A stretch of DNA of 64,000 nucleotides. Source: Candidatus Tepidiaquacellales bacterium OLB4/UTCHB1 (lineage in GTDB: Bacteria; Bacteroidota; Ignavibacteria; Tepidaquicellales; Tepidaquicellaceae). The DNA lies in the NCBI GenBank assembly GCA_002050165.1, contig MWSW01000012.1, forward strand, positions 372,001 to 436,000, in the 5' to 3' direction. Below are positions 28,851-37,945 of the stretch, one piece after another (the first letter of the stretch is position 1; every line of letters begins with the position of its first letter). Under the pieces are notes generated by a model. It worked only from the letters and a program-made list of their open reading frames with translations, was not told the origin of the DNA and did not search any database. The position numbers were made by a program, and so were the translations under genes.

Positions 28851-29336
28851 TTACTGTACAGGTTTGAACTGTTCAAATGCCTGTTTGCAATCGTCGCAAT
28901 AATGAATTGCTCTGCAAAGCGTAGGACCAAACGGAGTTTGAAGGCGGGTGTTTGTGCTGTTACAAATCGGGCACTCGACATTGGTAATTAGTTCAGGTTG
29001 AAACTTTCCGTTATTCAGTCTCGGGAGGGCGAACCGGGATTCTTTCAAAATCTTCCGCCCACTTTCAGTAATCATATCGGACGTCCACCTTTTTTCAAAG
29101 GTAACATCCACAATTACATTTTCAACTCCTAATTCTTCAACTTTGCGCCGTATTTCATCCCGCAAATAGTTGATTGCCGGACACCCTGCGAAGGTCGGTG
29201 TCATCTTTATTTTCACTTCTGAATCACTGACATCGACAGAGACAATTACGCCGAGATCAATCACTGACAACCGGGGGATTTCCGGGTCCATCACCTCGCA
29301 GAGCTTTTTCAATATTTGTTCCTTTGTAACGTTCAA
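28851..29336 (-). CDS. paaD: 1,2-phenylacetyl-CoA epoxidase subunit PaaD
   Basis: About 161 residues from TTG 29336, which lies one base after the paaC stop; the open frame extends further into paaC but family members start near here (NVTKEQILKKL). It has an N-terminal MIP18-type domain (DPEIPRLSVIDLGVI, FAGCPAINYLRDEI) and a C-terminal zinc ribbon with CPIC and CDDC plus another cysteine between them. PaaD is thought to help assemble or supply iron-sulfur clusters for the epoxidase. It is last in the paaABCD operon. Confidence 0.9.
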   Translation of the reverse strand: MNVTKEQILKKLCEVMDPEIPRLSVIDLGVIVSVDVSDSEVKIKMTPTFAGCPAINYLRDEIRRKVEELGVENVIVDVTFEKRWTSDMITESGRKILKESRFALPRLNNGKFQPELITNVECPICNSTNTRLQTPFGPTLCRAIHYCDDCKQAFEQFKPVQ

Positions 29337-29337
29337 T

Positions 29338-30108
29338 TTACCATTCCGCGTCGGGATCAATTTTAAATACTTCCGACATTTCATCGAGCAACGGTTTAAG
29401 ATAATCGGTATGTATTCCTTTTCTACCGCCAAACGCCGGTTGAATATTGTTCAGGTCAGGCAGTATGAGCCCCGCAGATTCGATTAGTGGAACGACTTTT
29501 TCAATCCAACTCTGTCGAAGCAATTCCTCACCCGAATAAATCCCCGAATCACTGAGCAAGTTCTCACCGCTTAAAGTTTCAAACATTCCGAGCGCAAGCG
29601 GCAAACATTCGTCCAGCGCAGACTGCATAAGCCGGTAGCTCTCTTCATCCGCCTGGCTGAGTTGCTTTATCCAGGTATCAGCGTGAAGAACGTGATATAT
29701 CATTTCACCTTTGAACTTTCTAACCGCCGATGCAAGCGGTTCGTAACTGGATCCGGAAAGCATCCCGTACCGGATAAACATTGCATGGTCAAAAAGAAAA
29801 TGCCTCATGAGCGAAAAATTATACTCGCCAATAGGATATTCTACAAAATGACAACACCTGAACAAATTTTCGTCACGTGCGAATGCGTTTGTATCGGGTT
29901 CAGGTTCACCGAGTTCGTGAAGCATTTCAAAAAAATTCTGTGCATGCCCGATTTTATCCTGAGCCATGGACGAGAATGCAATATCTTCTTCAAGAATCGG
30001 TCCCAAACCGGTCCACTCGGAATTACGGTGTCCGAGGATCAACTCGTCATCGGCTAACAGGTACAATAATTCTTTCAGCGCTTTGGTTTGTTCCTTGTTG
30101 AATTGCAT
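29338..30108 (-). CDS. paaC: 1,2-phenylacetyl-CoA epoxidase subunit PaaC
   Basis: 256 residues of the ferritin-like, structural (non-catalytic) alpha-type subunit that pairs with PaaA. The helical bundle motifs are visible: LADDELILGHRNSEWTGLGP near the start, SMAQDKIGHAQNFF in the second helix and YHVLHADTWIKQLSQA in the third. It starts one base after paaB ends and is followed by paaD after one base, showing a tightly packed operon. Confidence 0.93.
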   Translation of the reverse strand: MQFNKEQTKALKELLYLLADDELILGHRNSEWTGLGPILEEDIAFSSMAQDKIGHAQNFFEMLHELGEPEPDTNAFARDENLFRCCHFVEYPIGEYNFSLMRHFLFDHAMFIRYGMLSGSSYEPLASAVRKFKGEMIYHVLHADTWIKQLSQADEESYRLMQSALDECLPLALGMFETLSGENLLSDSGIYSGEELLRQSWIEKVVPLIESAGLILPDLNNIQPAFGGRKGIHTDYLKPLLDEMSEVFKIDPDAEW

Positions 30109-30109
30109 A

Positions 30110-30481
30110 TTACTTTTTACTTTTTTTAAATCTGTTTATTCTGTCCATAACCTTGTATCCACCGGCTTCCCTGTAAATTTTCTCGTCATTTCGTTCAAAC
30201 ATAATTTCATCTCCCGGTGCAGTAAATACATCCGCAGTTTTTACAACCCAAAGGCTGACAATTTTCGTCCTACGGCCAAATTGTTCTTTAGCGAGTATAT
30301 AAGCCATTTCCGGGTTTGGAGCGTGCAACGAGCCAACGTGCGAATGGTGTTGACCTTTTTTCACCTGTACAAATACTTCGAAAGTTTGCCAGTGATCGAG
30401 CGGTTTAAGGTCAATAACGGGTTCCTTATTTTTTTCGATTTCAAGGCGGGTTATCCGCGGGTCAAGTGATCTGATTTTCAT
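30110..30481 (-). CDS. paaB: 1,2-phenylacetyl-CoA epoxidase subunit PaaB
   Basis: 123 residues. The conserved PaaB core is evident: WQTFEVFVQVKKGQHHSHVGSLHAPNPEMAYILAKEQFGRR. PaaB bridges the PaaAC heterodimers of the epoxidase. The C-terminus is lysine-rich (INRFKKSKK). The gene is between paaA (51 bases upstream) and paaC (one base downstream). Confidence 0.94.
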   Translation of the reverse strand: MKIRSLDPRITRLEIEKNKEPVIDLKPLDHWQTFEVFVQVKKGQHHSHVGSLHAPNPEMAYILAKEQFGRRTKIVSLWVVKTADVFTAPGDEIMFERNDEKIYREAGGYKVMDRINRFKKSKK

Positions 30482-30532
30482 AATTAAATATAAGGCAGAT
30501 ATTGATACTGCCCGTAAACCTGATTTAAGAGT

Positions 30533-31513
30533 TTAGCTGAGTGGAACAACGTATTGTTCGGAATTGCGAAGTAAAGCCCGCCTTACCCATGCGCCCTTTT
30601 CTTCAGCTTTCTTTCTGACTGCAAGACGCTCTTTATTGCACGGTCCGTCTCCGTTTATAACACGTTTAAATTCTTCCCAGTCGGGTTCAGTGTATTCCCA
30701 TTTACACGTTTGTTCATTTTTTCTCAATGCGGGATCAGGGATTGTCAGACCAAGGTCGCGGATTTTCGGTACGTACATATCGAGAAATTTCTGCCGCATT
30801 TCGTCGTTCGATGCCATCTTCAACTTCCATTTCATCATTGTTTCGGTATGAACGGAGATTTTATCAGAAGGACCAAAGAAGTGCATAATCGGTTTCCACC
30901 ATCTGTTCAGCGCACCCTGAACCATCTCTCTCTGCGTCCTGGTACCGGTTGCAAGGAAAACTACATTGTCGTGACCATATTTCAGGTGAAACGATTCTTC
31001 CTGGCAGATTCGTTCGAGCGCTCTGCAATATGGTCCGTAAGAGCCCTTCGAATTTGCCACCTGATTAATAATTGCGCCTGCATCAATCAGCCATGCAATG
31101 ATTGCGGTATCAGCCCACGTTTCTGCTGGATAGTTAAACACGTTAGAATATTTGGATTTCCCGTTAATCAAATCGTTTATCATCATCTCCCGCGGTTTAC
31201 CGAGAGTTTCAGCCGCACTATAAAGTAATTGTGCATGTCCGACTTCATCCTGCACTTTCGCCATCAGTGCGAGTTTCCGCCTGAACCCCGGCGCCCTCGT
31301 GATCCACGTTCCCTCCGGAAGTGCGCCGATTATCTCCGAATGAGCGTGCTGTTCTATCATCCTGATAAGTTGCTTCCTGTATTCGACCGGCATCCAGTCG
31401 GTTGGTTCAACCTTATCTCCTGCCGATATTCTCGTCTCAAATTCTTTAAGCTTTACGCTATCTTCAATTTCGCCCGAACCGTTTTCCTCGAAAATGTATC
31501 CGCCACCGTACAT
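30533..31513 (-). CDS. paaA: 1,2-phenylacetyl-CoA epoxidase catalytic subunit PaaA
   Basis: 326 residues. PaaA is the catalytic di-iron ferritin-like subunit that adds one oxygen atom to phenylacetyl-CoA, giving the ring epoxide. The helical iron-binding region shows [36 protein letters not shown] and [18 protein letters not shown] with the E..H ligand patterns. It is first of four genes (A, B, C, D). The PaaE reductase and the downstream PaaG, Z and K enzymes are not in the window. No PaaX/PaaR regulator is adjacent. Confidence 0.95.
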   Translation of the reverse strand: MYGGGYIFEENGSGEIEDSVKLKEFETRISAGDKVEPTDWMPVEYRKQLIRMIEQHAHSEIIGALPEGTWITRAPGFRRKLALMAKVQDEVGHAQLLYSAAETLGKPREMMINDLINGKSKYSNVFNYPAETWADTAIIAWLIDAGAIINQVANSKGSYGPYCRALERICQEESFHLKYGHDNVVFLATGTRTQREMVQGALNRWWKPIMHFFGPSDKISVHTETMMKWKLKMASNDEMRQKFLDMYVPKIRDLGLTIPDPALRKNEQTCKWEYTEPDWEEFKRVINGDGPCNKERLAVRKKAEEKGAWVRRALLRNSEQYVVPLS

Positions 31514-31778
31514 ATTATTTTTTAATTTTTGATTTATATAGTTAACCCGTTAAATGGTAAAATAATTTCTATAAGTTAGTTGTTTGGATATAAAATTTAC
31601 ATGATAAATTTACCGGAAATTCTAACCACTTAAAATCGTAAGTGAAATTTATTATTGATTGCATATTCACAAACTACTGCAACTAAATTAAGCTGTTTGA
31701 ATTATTTTTCGGAAGGTTTGAGATGGGACATAAAATCGTAACAGAATCCAGAATAAAACATGCGGGTTTTTTTTTATT

Positions 31779-32537
31779 ATGGAATTAAATATATTTATGA
31801 AAACAAAAACAAAAATGAAAAGAATATTCAGCAACCTGATACTCATCGGGCGACCTGCATCAGGGAAATCCGAAATAATTGATTTCATACACAAGACTTC
31901 GAATTTTAACCGGGATCAACAATTGCATCTCGGAAAGAGAATCCATATACTCGACGATTTTCCCATGCTTTGGGCTTGGTTCGAAGAAGATTATTTTATT
32001 GAACACGTCTTCGGGAAAGAGAGGTTACATTCGACAAGTGAAGGCTATTTCAAGGAAAAGTACATGTGGAATTTGCTGCTGAGACGAGTTTCTCTCGAAC
32101 ATACAAAAATAGTGAAAGATAGTGCAGACGAATTCGCTGACCAATCAATTATTATCGAGTTTGCGCGTGGCACCGAACACGGGGGTTACAAAGAAGCATT
32201 CGAACACCTGTCCGATGAAATTTTATCTGACGCAGTCGTGCTCTATGTTAAAGTACCATACGAGGAATCACTCCGGAAAAACCGTAAACGAAGGAATCCG
32301 GATAAACCACATAGCATTCTGGAACACAGCTTAGATGATAAAGTGCTTGAAACTCTCTACAAGGAATGCGATTGGGAAGAATTTTCATCCGGTGATAAGG
32401 AATATTTATATGTGAGGCAGCACAAAATTCCGTATGTGGTTTTCGATAATATGCCATCGAAGACAGATTCAGCAGATGACCTTGCACCTGAATTAAACAG
32501 GTTACTAAACGACCTTTGGGCTATATACAACAGATAA
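31779..32537 (+). CDS. Uncharacterised P-loop NTPase or kinase-like protein
   Basis: 252 residues. Walker A GRPASGKSE at 24-32 follows a hydrophobic strand (FSNLILI), so it is a P-loop protein of the adenylate-kinase/AAA_33 type. Further motifs are HILDDFPMLWAWFEEDYFIEHVFG, a strand SIIIEFARGTEHGGYKEAFEHL and a basic segment KNRKRRNPDKPHS that could be a lid. No transmembrane segment. I do not recognise the family. An ATG seven codons in (MKTKTKMKR) is an alternative start. It is a single gene with its own terminator; 265 bases upstream (31514-31778) show no gene. Confidence 0.75.
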   Translation: MELNIFMKTKTKMKRIFSNLILIGRPASGKSEIIDFIHKTSNFNRDQQLHLGKRIHILDDFPMLWAWFEEDYFIEHVFGKERLHSTSEGYFKEKYMWNLLLRRVSLEHTKIVKDSADEFADQSIIIEFARGTEHGGYKEAFEHLSDEILSDAVVLYVKVPYEESLRKNRKRRNPDKPHSILEHSLDDKVLETLYKECDWEEFSSGDKEYLYVRQHKIPYVVFDNMPSKTDSADDLAPELNRLLNDLWAIYNR

Positions 32538-32569
32538 AAAGAAGGGTGGTATTTCTCCACCCTTTTAAT
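32536..32569. terminator. Bidirectional terminator between convergent genes
   Basis: AAGGGTGG (32542-32549) pairs with CCACCCTT (32557-32564) around a seven-base loop. A T-rich tract follows on the plus strand and an A run precedes, so the hairpin can serve both the P-loop gene and the EF-G gene. Confidence 0.85.
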
Positions 32570-32571
32570 TT

Positions 32572-34677
32572 TTACTCCTCTGATTTATTCTTCTCGTAAT
32601 TATCAATTATCTTTACCTCGATTTCTTTAGGTACTTCTTCATAGTGCGAGAACTTCCGTTTGTAAGTACCCCTTCCCTGAGTAAGCGAGCGGAGTTTGGA
32701 AGAATAACCTTCCATTTCAGAGAGCGGCATTTGCGCTTTGATAAGCTGCAAATGTCCTTCAGATTCCATCCCCATAATTCTTCCGCGCCGTGAGGATACA
32801 TCGCCCGAAACTGCACCCATGAACTCTTCAGGGAAAACGACTTCAACATTGTAAATCGGTTCAAGCAAGACAGGACTTGCATCTTTGAAACCTTTTTTAA
32901 ATGCCTGCGATCCGGCAATTTTAAACGAAATTTCATCTGAGTCAACGTTGTGGAAAGTCCCGTCAAATAATGTAACCTTTACGTCAACTACTTTAGAACC
33001 AACCAGAATTCCCTTTTCCATAATCTCTACAATACCTTTTTCAACTGCGGGGATAAAACGACCGGGTACTACACCGCCAACTATCGCATTGACAAATTCA
33101 AATCCGTTCCCCCTTTCGAGTGGCTCAATTTTAATATGAACGTGACCGTATTGTCCCCTTCCACCGGATTGCTTTTTGTGTTTATACTCTGAATCATTTA
33201 CAGTTGACCTGATTGTTTCCCGATATGGGATTCTGGGCTCAGTAACGTCAACCTCAAGCCCGTATTTATTGTGCATTCTCTGAACAATCGTTTGAAGGTG
33301 AATTTCACCTTGACCGCTGATGATTGTTTGGTTCGTCTGGGTATCGAAATTTGAACTAAAAGATGGGTCTTCCTCGTGGAAGGAATGTAGCGCAACTGAG
33401 AGCTTATCTTCATCGCCCTTATTTTTTGCAGAAATCGCCATGCTGATATTCGGATCGGGAAATAAAATACCTTTGACAACTACCGGAAGATTCTTTGATG
33501 AAAGTGTGTTGTTGGTATGTGTATGTTTTAACTTCACGACAGAAGCAATGTCGCCGCAAATAACTTCCGGGATTTCCTTCCTGTCTTTCCCCTGCATCGT
33601 GTATAGCTGAGACAACCTCTCGTTCATACCGTTGTTCCCGTTCACGAGATCCAATCCCTGCCTGACCGAACCTGAGTACACCCTGAAAAACGAAAGCTCA
33701 CCAATGTTCTTTTCCGATACTGTTTTAAAAATAAACATCACCGGTTCACCTTTCGGATCGTGCTTGATTTCAATCAAATCTTCTGTACCCGGCTTAAATC
33801 CGGATTCGGTGTCTGAATCAAGCAGGCTTTCACAATATTCCGCAATGAATTCAAGCAATCCCCTGATACCGACATTTGAGGAAGCGCTCGTACAAAACAA
33901 TGGAAATATTTCCCGCTTCGACAAACCAATCTTAAGTCCGCGATCGAGATCTTCATCACTTAACGTTCCCTGATCAAAATATTTTGTCATTAATTCTTCG
34001 TCCTCTTCAGCAATGGTTTCAATAAACGCCTGATGATATTCATCTGCTTTTGCTTTCAGGTTATCCGGAATGTCTTCAATTGTATAATTCCCTTTTCCGT
34101 CTTTCGAGTATTTCAGGAGTTTCATCTTCATCACGTCAATCACTTCGCTGAACCCTCCGCCGGAGTTAACCGGAAACTGGATTACAGTTACTCGGTTACC
34201 GAAACCCTCTTTCAACTGGCTTACAACATTTTCGAAGTCAATGTTTTCGTGGTCAGTTTTATTAACGACAAAAATAATATCATTTTTATAGTAATCCGTG
34301 TATCTGAACGAAATTTCAGTTCCAACTTCCCTGCCCTTCGATGCATCAACGACTACCAGCGATGTGTCGGTAACCCTGAGCGATGAAACAACTTCGCCTA
34401 TGAAGTCCATAAAACCGGGCGTATCGAGAATATTCAGTTTTAGCTTCTCGCCTTTATTGTTTTGGATAATTGTATTGAGAAGTGAGGAATTGATTGACAT
34501 TTGTTTTTCTATCTCGTCTTTATGATAGTCGCTTACCGTATTCCCTTCTTCAATTGATCCCATTCTGTTAATTGCACCGGTTGAAAACAGAATTGCTTCC
34601 GCAAGCAAAGTTTTCCCGGTACCGCTATGCCCTATGAGAGAAATGTTCCTGATTTGTGATGTAGTGTACTCTGGCAT
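32572..34677 (-). CDS. EF-G-like translation GTPase (EF-G2 type)
   Basis: 701 residues with all EF-G domains. The GTPase G1 is GHSGTGKT at 16-23 rather than the AHIDAGKT of the main EF-G; DTPGFMDFIGEV and NKTDHEN follow. Domain IV has GGRGQYGHVHIKIEPL and domain V has GRIMGMESEGHLQLIKAQMPLSEM. Divergent G1 and G3 motifs place it in the EF-G2/EF-G-like group, found beside a canonical fusA in many bacteria, so fusA proper is probably elsewhere. Its role (ribosome recycling, or translocation under some conditions) is not known for this lineage. Confidence 0.88.
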   Translation of the reverse strand: MPEYTTSQIRNISLIGHSGTGKTLLAEAILFSTGAINRMGSIEEGNTVSDYHKDEIEKQMSINSSLLNTIIQNNKGEKLKLNILDTPGFMDFIGEVVSSLRVTDTSLVVVDASKGREVGTEISFRYTDYYKNDIIFVVNKTDHENIDFENVVSQLKEGFGNRVTVIQFPVNSGGGFSEVIDVMKMKLLKYSKDGKGNYTIEDIPDNLKAKADEYHQAFIETIAEEDEELMTKYFDQGTLSDEDLDRGLKIGLSKREIFPLFCTSASSNVGIRGLLEFIAEYCESLLDSDTESGFKPGTEDLIEIKHDPKGEPVMFIFKTVSEKNIGELSFFRVYSGSVRQGLDLVNGNNGMNERLSQLYTMQGKDRKEIPEVICGDIASVVKLKHTHTNNTLSSKNLPVVVKGILFPDPNISMAISAKNKGDEDKLSVALHSFHEEDPSFSSNFDTQTNQTIISGQGEIHLQTIVQRMHNKYGLEVDVTEPRIPYRETIRSTVNDSEYKHKKQSGGRGQYGHVHIKIEPLERGNGFEFVNAIVGGVVPGRFIPAVEKGIVEIMEKGILVGSKVVDVKVTLFDGTFHNVDSDEISFKIAGSQAFKKGFKDASPVLLEPIYNVEVVFPEEFMGAVSGDVSSRRGRIMGMESEGHLQLIKAQMPLSEMEGYSSKLRSLTQGRGTYKRKFSHYEEVPKEIEVKIIDNYEKNKSEE

Positions 34678-34859
34678 TTACATTACTCCTGAATTTTAAT
34701 TAGTAGAAAACGTCAAGATAATATTCAATTTTCACACTAAAAAGTTAAATATCGGATTCCATTTACTTATCAGATCGAATTTTGCGGATTCTGTATCAAA
34801 ATTTTCGCCTTCGGGAGATTTTGACTTCAATACCGAAATAAAACTCGTTAAATTTCAGA

Positions 34860-35414
34860 ATGAATGAAAATTATTTTCCAATCACAACATACGGGATGCC
34901 TATTCTGAGGCAGGTAACGTACAAAGTAACTGAAATTGATTCAAAGTTGATTGAGAATGTACAGCGGATGTTTCTGACAATGCTCAATGCTGACGGTATC
35001 GGGCTTGCTGCTCCGCAGGTAAATCTGGATCATTCGTTTGCAGTGATTGACATAAGCATGATCGAAGAATTCCAAGAGATAAAACCATTCACCATGATAA
35101 ACCCGGTTATAATTTCGAAGGAAGGAAGCATAATTCTTGAAGAGGGTTGTTTGAGCATCCCCGGCATCAGAGCGGAAATCGAGAGGCCGGAAAAGATTTT
35201 TGTGAAATATACTGACCTTAGCGAAAGAGATGTTGAACTCGAAGCGGACAACTTACTTGCGAGGGTTATACAGCATGAAATTGATCACCTGAACGGAAAA
35301 TTATTTACAGATTACCTTACGATAGATCAAAAAAGACAACTTAAAGATTCGCTCGATGAGATTAAAAACGGCAAGGTAACTACACACTATCCATTACTCA
35401 TCCATTCCAGATGA
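34860..35414 (+). CDS. def: Peptide deformylase
   Basis: 184 residues, typical length. It removes the formyl group from nascent proteins. The three active-site motifs are intact: GIGLAAPQ at 46-53, EGCLS at 95-99 with metal ligand C97, and QHEIDHLNG with H139, E140 and H143. It overlaps fmt by four bases (ATGA), the usual def-fmt arrangement. Confidence 0.97.
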   Translation: MNENYFPITTYGMPILRQVTYKVTEIDSKLIENVQRMFLTMLNADGIGLAAPQVNLDHSFAVIDISMIEEFQEIKPFTMINPVIISKEGSIILEEGCLSIPGIRAEIERPEKIFVKYTDLSERDVELEADNLLARVIQHEIDHLNGKLFTDYLTIDQKRQLKDSLDEIKNGKVTTHYPLLIHSR

Positions 35415-36334
35415 ATATAGTATATATGGGAACGCCGGAGTTCGCAATCCCAACTCTGGAAGCAATTTACCATTCGCACCACAAAATCTCAGCAGTAGTT
35501 ACTGTACCTGACAGGCAACGGGGCAGGGGACAAAAGTTATGCACGTCACCGGTGAAAGACTTTGCAATTGCCCGCGGAATTACGGTACTTCAGCCCGAAC
35601 GCCTAAAATCAAACGAATTCACCAACCGGATTACAGAGATTTCACCGGATTTAATCGTAGTGGTCGCTTTCAGGATTTTGCCCGAACGAATCATCAGCAT
35701 ACCGAGGTATGGCGCAATAAATCTTCACGCATCGCTTCTGCCTAAATACCGTGGTGCAGCGCCAATTAATCGCGCAATTATGAACGGCGAAACAGAAACC
35801 GGTGTTACTACATTTTTTCTCGACAAAAATGTTGATACAGGGAATATCATTTTACAGGAGAAAATTCAAATTTGTGATGACGATAATGCGACTACGCTGC
35901 ACGACAAATTAAAATTGCTCGGTGCTGAAGTTGTATTAAGAACGCTCGAATTAATTGAAAGCGGCAACTACACACTACAGAAACAGCGTGACGTAAGCGC
36001 AACAATGGCGCCGAAAATTTTCAAAGAAGATTGCAGGATTGACTGGAGTCAAAATGCCATATCCATTCACAACAAAATCAGAGGGCTTTCACTATACCCC
36101 GCTGCTTGGACAACCTTCAACGGGAAAACCATTAAGATTTTTTCTTCAAAGATAACCGCGCTTCCCTCTCCCTCTGAATCGGGAAAGATTGTGATTAATG
36201 ATAAAAAACTTTTTGTGCACACAATTGATTTGTTAATCGAGGTGACTGAGCTACAGCTTGAAGGGAAATCCAAAGTTACCGCTCACGACTTTATAAACGG
36301 CTTGCGCGAAAAATCAAATTTATTCTTCCGCTAA
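35411..36334 (+). CDS. fmt: Methionyl-tRNA formyltransferase
   Basis: 307 residues. It transfers a formyl group from 10-formyl-tetrahydrofolate to initiator Met-tRNA. The N-terminal domain has MGTPEFA and the catalytic set N104, H106 and D142 (GAINLHASLLPKYRGAAPIN; LDKNVDTGNII). The C-terminal domain (about 205-307) is complete (IDWSQNAISIHNKIRGLSLYPAAWT). It is coupled to def. Confidence 0.97.
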   Translation: MNIVYMGTPEFAIPTLEAIYHSHHKISAVVTVPDRQRGRGQKLCTSPVKDFAIARGITVLQPERLKSNEFTNRITEISPDLIVVVAFRILPERIISIPRYGAINLHASLLPKYRGAAPINRAIMNGETETGVTTFFLDKNVDTGNIILQEKIQICDDDNATTLHDKLKLLGAEVVLRTLELIESGNYTLQKQRDVSATMAPKIFKEDCRIDWSQNAISIHNKIRGLSLYPAAWTTFNGKTIKIFSSKITALPSPSESGKIVINDKKLFVHTIDLLIEVTELQLEGKSKVTAHDFINGLREKSNLFFR

Positions 36335-36505
36335 ATTGTCTGAAGTGATTTTACTTTTTCTCAACAAAAATCGGGAATTCCAAAAGAACTGTTACGCACC
36401 TTCGCATAAAGTTCAGGGTTAAATTACTTTACAACGGCAAATACTAAATCGGTAATAGGCACAAGTTGAGTGGAGAGAAAGTTACTAACAGTAAGCGGTG
36501 ATAAA

Positions 36506-37849
36506 TTACTTTTTACCGCTCCCATACCTTTTTTCCGAATTTTTTTCAGAACGGATTTTTCGTAAAATTTCAAGTTTACGCTTCAGTTCAGATTCAAATC
36601 CGTTTACGGTCGGAATATAAAACTCTTTATCTTTCAATTCAGGTGGTAGAAAAGACTGACCGGAAAAATGATTTTCAAAATCATGGTCGTACTGATAATC
36701 TCTTCCGTAGTAAAGGTCTTTCATCAGTTTCGTAGGCGCATTTCTCAGGTGCAGAGGGACATCGGGAACCGGATTATTTTTAACTTCATCCAAAGCATTT
36801 TTAATTGCCATATAGGAAGCGTTACTTTTCGGGGCAAGGGCTAGATAAACAGCAGCCTGCGAAAGTACAATTGACGCTTCGGGCATTCCGATAAAGTTCA
36901 CCGCATGAAAAGCATTGCACGCAACGTTTAAAGCCTGTGGGTCAGCGTTACCTATATCTTCACTTGCGAGCACAATCATCCTTCGGGCGATGAATTTCGG
37001 GTCTTCGCCGCCGTCAATCATTCTCGCCATCCAGTAAACTGCAGCGTCCGGGTCGCTCCCGCGCATACTTTTTATAAAGGCTGAAATAACGTTGTAATGC
37101 TCTTCACGGTTCTTATCGTACTTTATATAATTGACCTGAAACGATTGTTTGAGCAATTCATTTGACAATTCAGCTTTATTCTCCTTTGCGCCAAGTTTCA
37201 CTGCAAGTTCAAACCCGTTCAGCATTTTCCGTGCGTCTGAACCCGATATTTCAAACAGGAAATTTTTGTCCTCAATTTCAATCTCAAACTGCGATAAAAA
37301 TAAATCTTCACTGATGGCGTTATTCAATATTTTTTCAAGGTTGCCCTTGCTCAAGGGTTCAAGCACGAACACACGACTCCGGGAAAGCAACGGCGAAATT
37401 ATTTCAAATGACGGATTTTCTGTTGTAGCTCCAATTAAAATTATCCAACCCTTCTCAGTTGCGTTGAGAAGCGAATCCTGCTGCGCTTTATTAAACCGGT
37501 GTATTTCATCAATGAACAGGATAGTTTTAACTAAGGATGTTTCCAGACGGTGCTTTGCTTCAGCAATAGCATCCCTAACATCTTTGACGCCGGAGCTAAT
37601 TGCGGAAAGTTGAATCATAGTGGAGTTTGTTTCTGCAGCTATTAATCCAGCAAGAGTGGTTTTTCCGGTACCCGGGGGACCCCATAAGATCATATTGTAT
37701 ATTTCACCGGATTTAATGAGCGCGCTTAAAGGTTTGCCCTCGCCGAGCAAATGTTCCTGACCTGCGAATTTTTCGATGGATTTTGGGCGCATTCTTTCAG
37801 CAAGCGGAATTAACAAGCTGTCAGGATTTTCTTCGAAAAGTGATTTCAC
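36506..37849 (-). CDS. rarA: Replication-associated recombination protein RarA (MgsA)
   Basis: 447 residues of the clamp-loader-like AAA+ family acting at stalled replication forks. The N-terminus LAERMRPKSIEKFAGQEHLLG is characteristic. Walker A GPPGTGKT is at 57-64, Walker B ILFIDEIHRF, and GATTENPSFEI is the sensor region. The C-terminal MgsA tetramerisation part (SMRGSDPDAAVYWMARMIDGGEDPKFIARRM) is complete. It is divergent from the clpB-like gene, 96 bases apart. Confidence 0.96.
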   Translation of the reverse strand: MKSLFEENPDSLLIPLAERMRPKSIEKFAGQEHLLGEGKPLSALIKSGEIYNMILWGPPGTGKTTLAGLIAAETNSTMIQLSAISSGVKDVRDAIAEAKHRLETSLVKTILFIDEIHRFNKAQQDSLLNATEKGWIILIGATTENPSFEIISPLLSRSRVFVLEPLSKGNLEKILNNAISEDLFLSQFEIEIEDKNFLFEISGSDARKMLNGFELAVKLGAKENKAELSNELLKQSFQVNYIKYDKNREEHYNVISAFIKSMRGSDPDAAVYWMARMIDGGEDPKFIARRMIVLASEDIGNADPQALNVACNAFHAVNFIGMPEASIVLSQAAVYLALAPKSNASYMAIKNALDEVKNNPVPDVPLHLRNAPTKLMKDLYYGRDYQYDHDFENHFSGQSFLPPELKDKEFYIPTVNGFESELKRKLEILRKIRSEKNSEKRYGSGKK

Positions 37850-37945
37850 CGAAATTAACTTATAAAATATATTTGCTTTATCCTACTCTATTTTATTTTC
37901 CATAGAATAAACTTTGTACATTACATATTTTTGGTAAAATTCACT

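Noticed and set aside
29662-31525. Long open frames opposite the paaABC genes
   Set aside because: Antisense to confidently identified genes, without family motifs or ribosome sites.
31761-31778. Run of T before the P-loop gene as a terminator
   Set aside because: No stable GC-rich hairpin precedes the T run.
36335-36505. Possible small RNA or terminator between fmt and rarA
   Set aside because: Only a weak TTACT/AGTAA palindrome is present, without a T tract.
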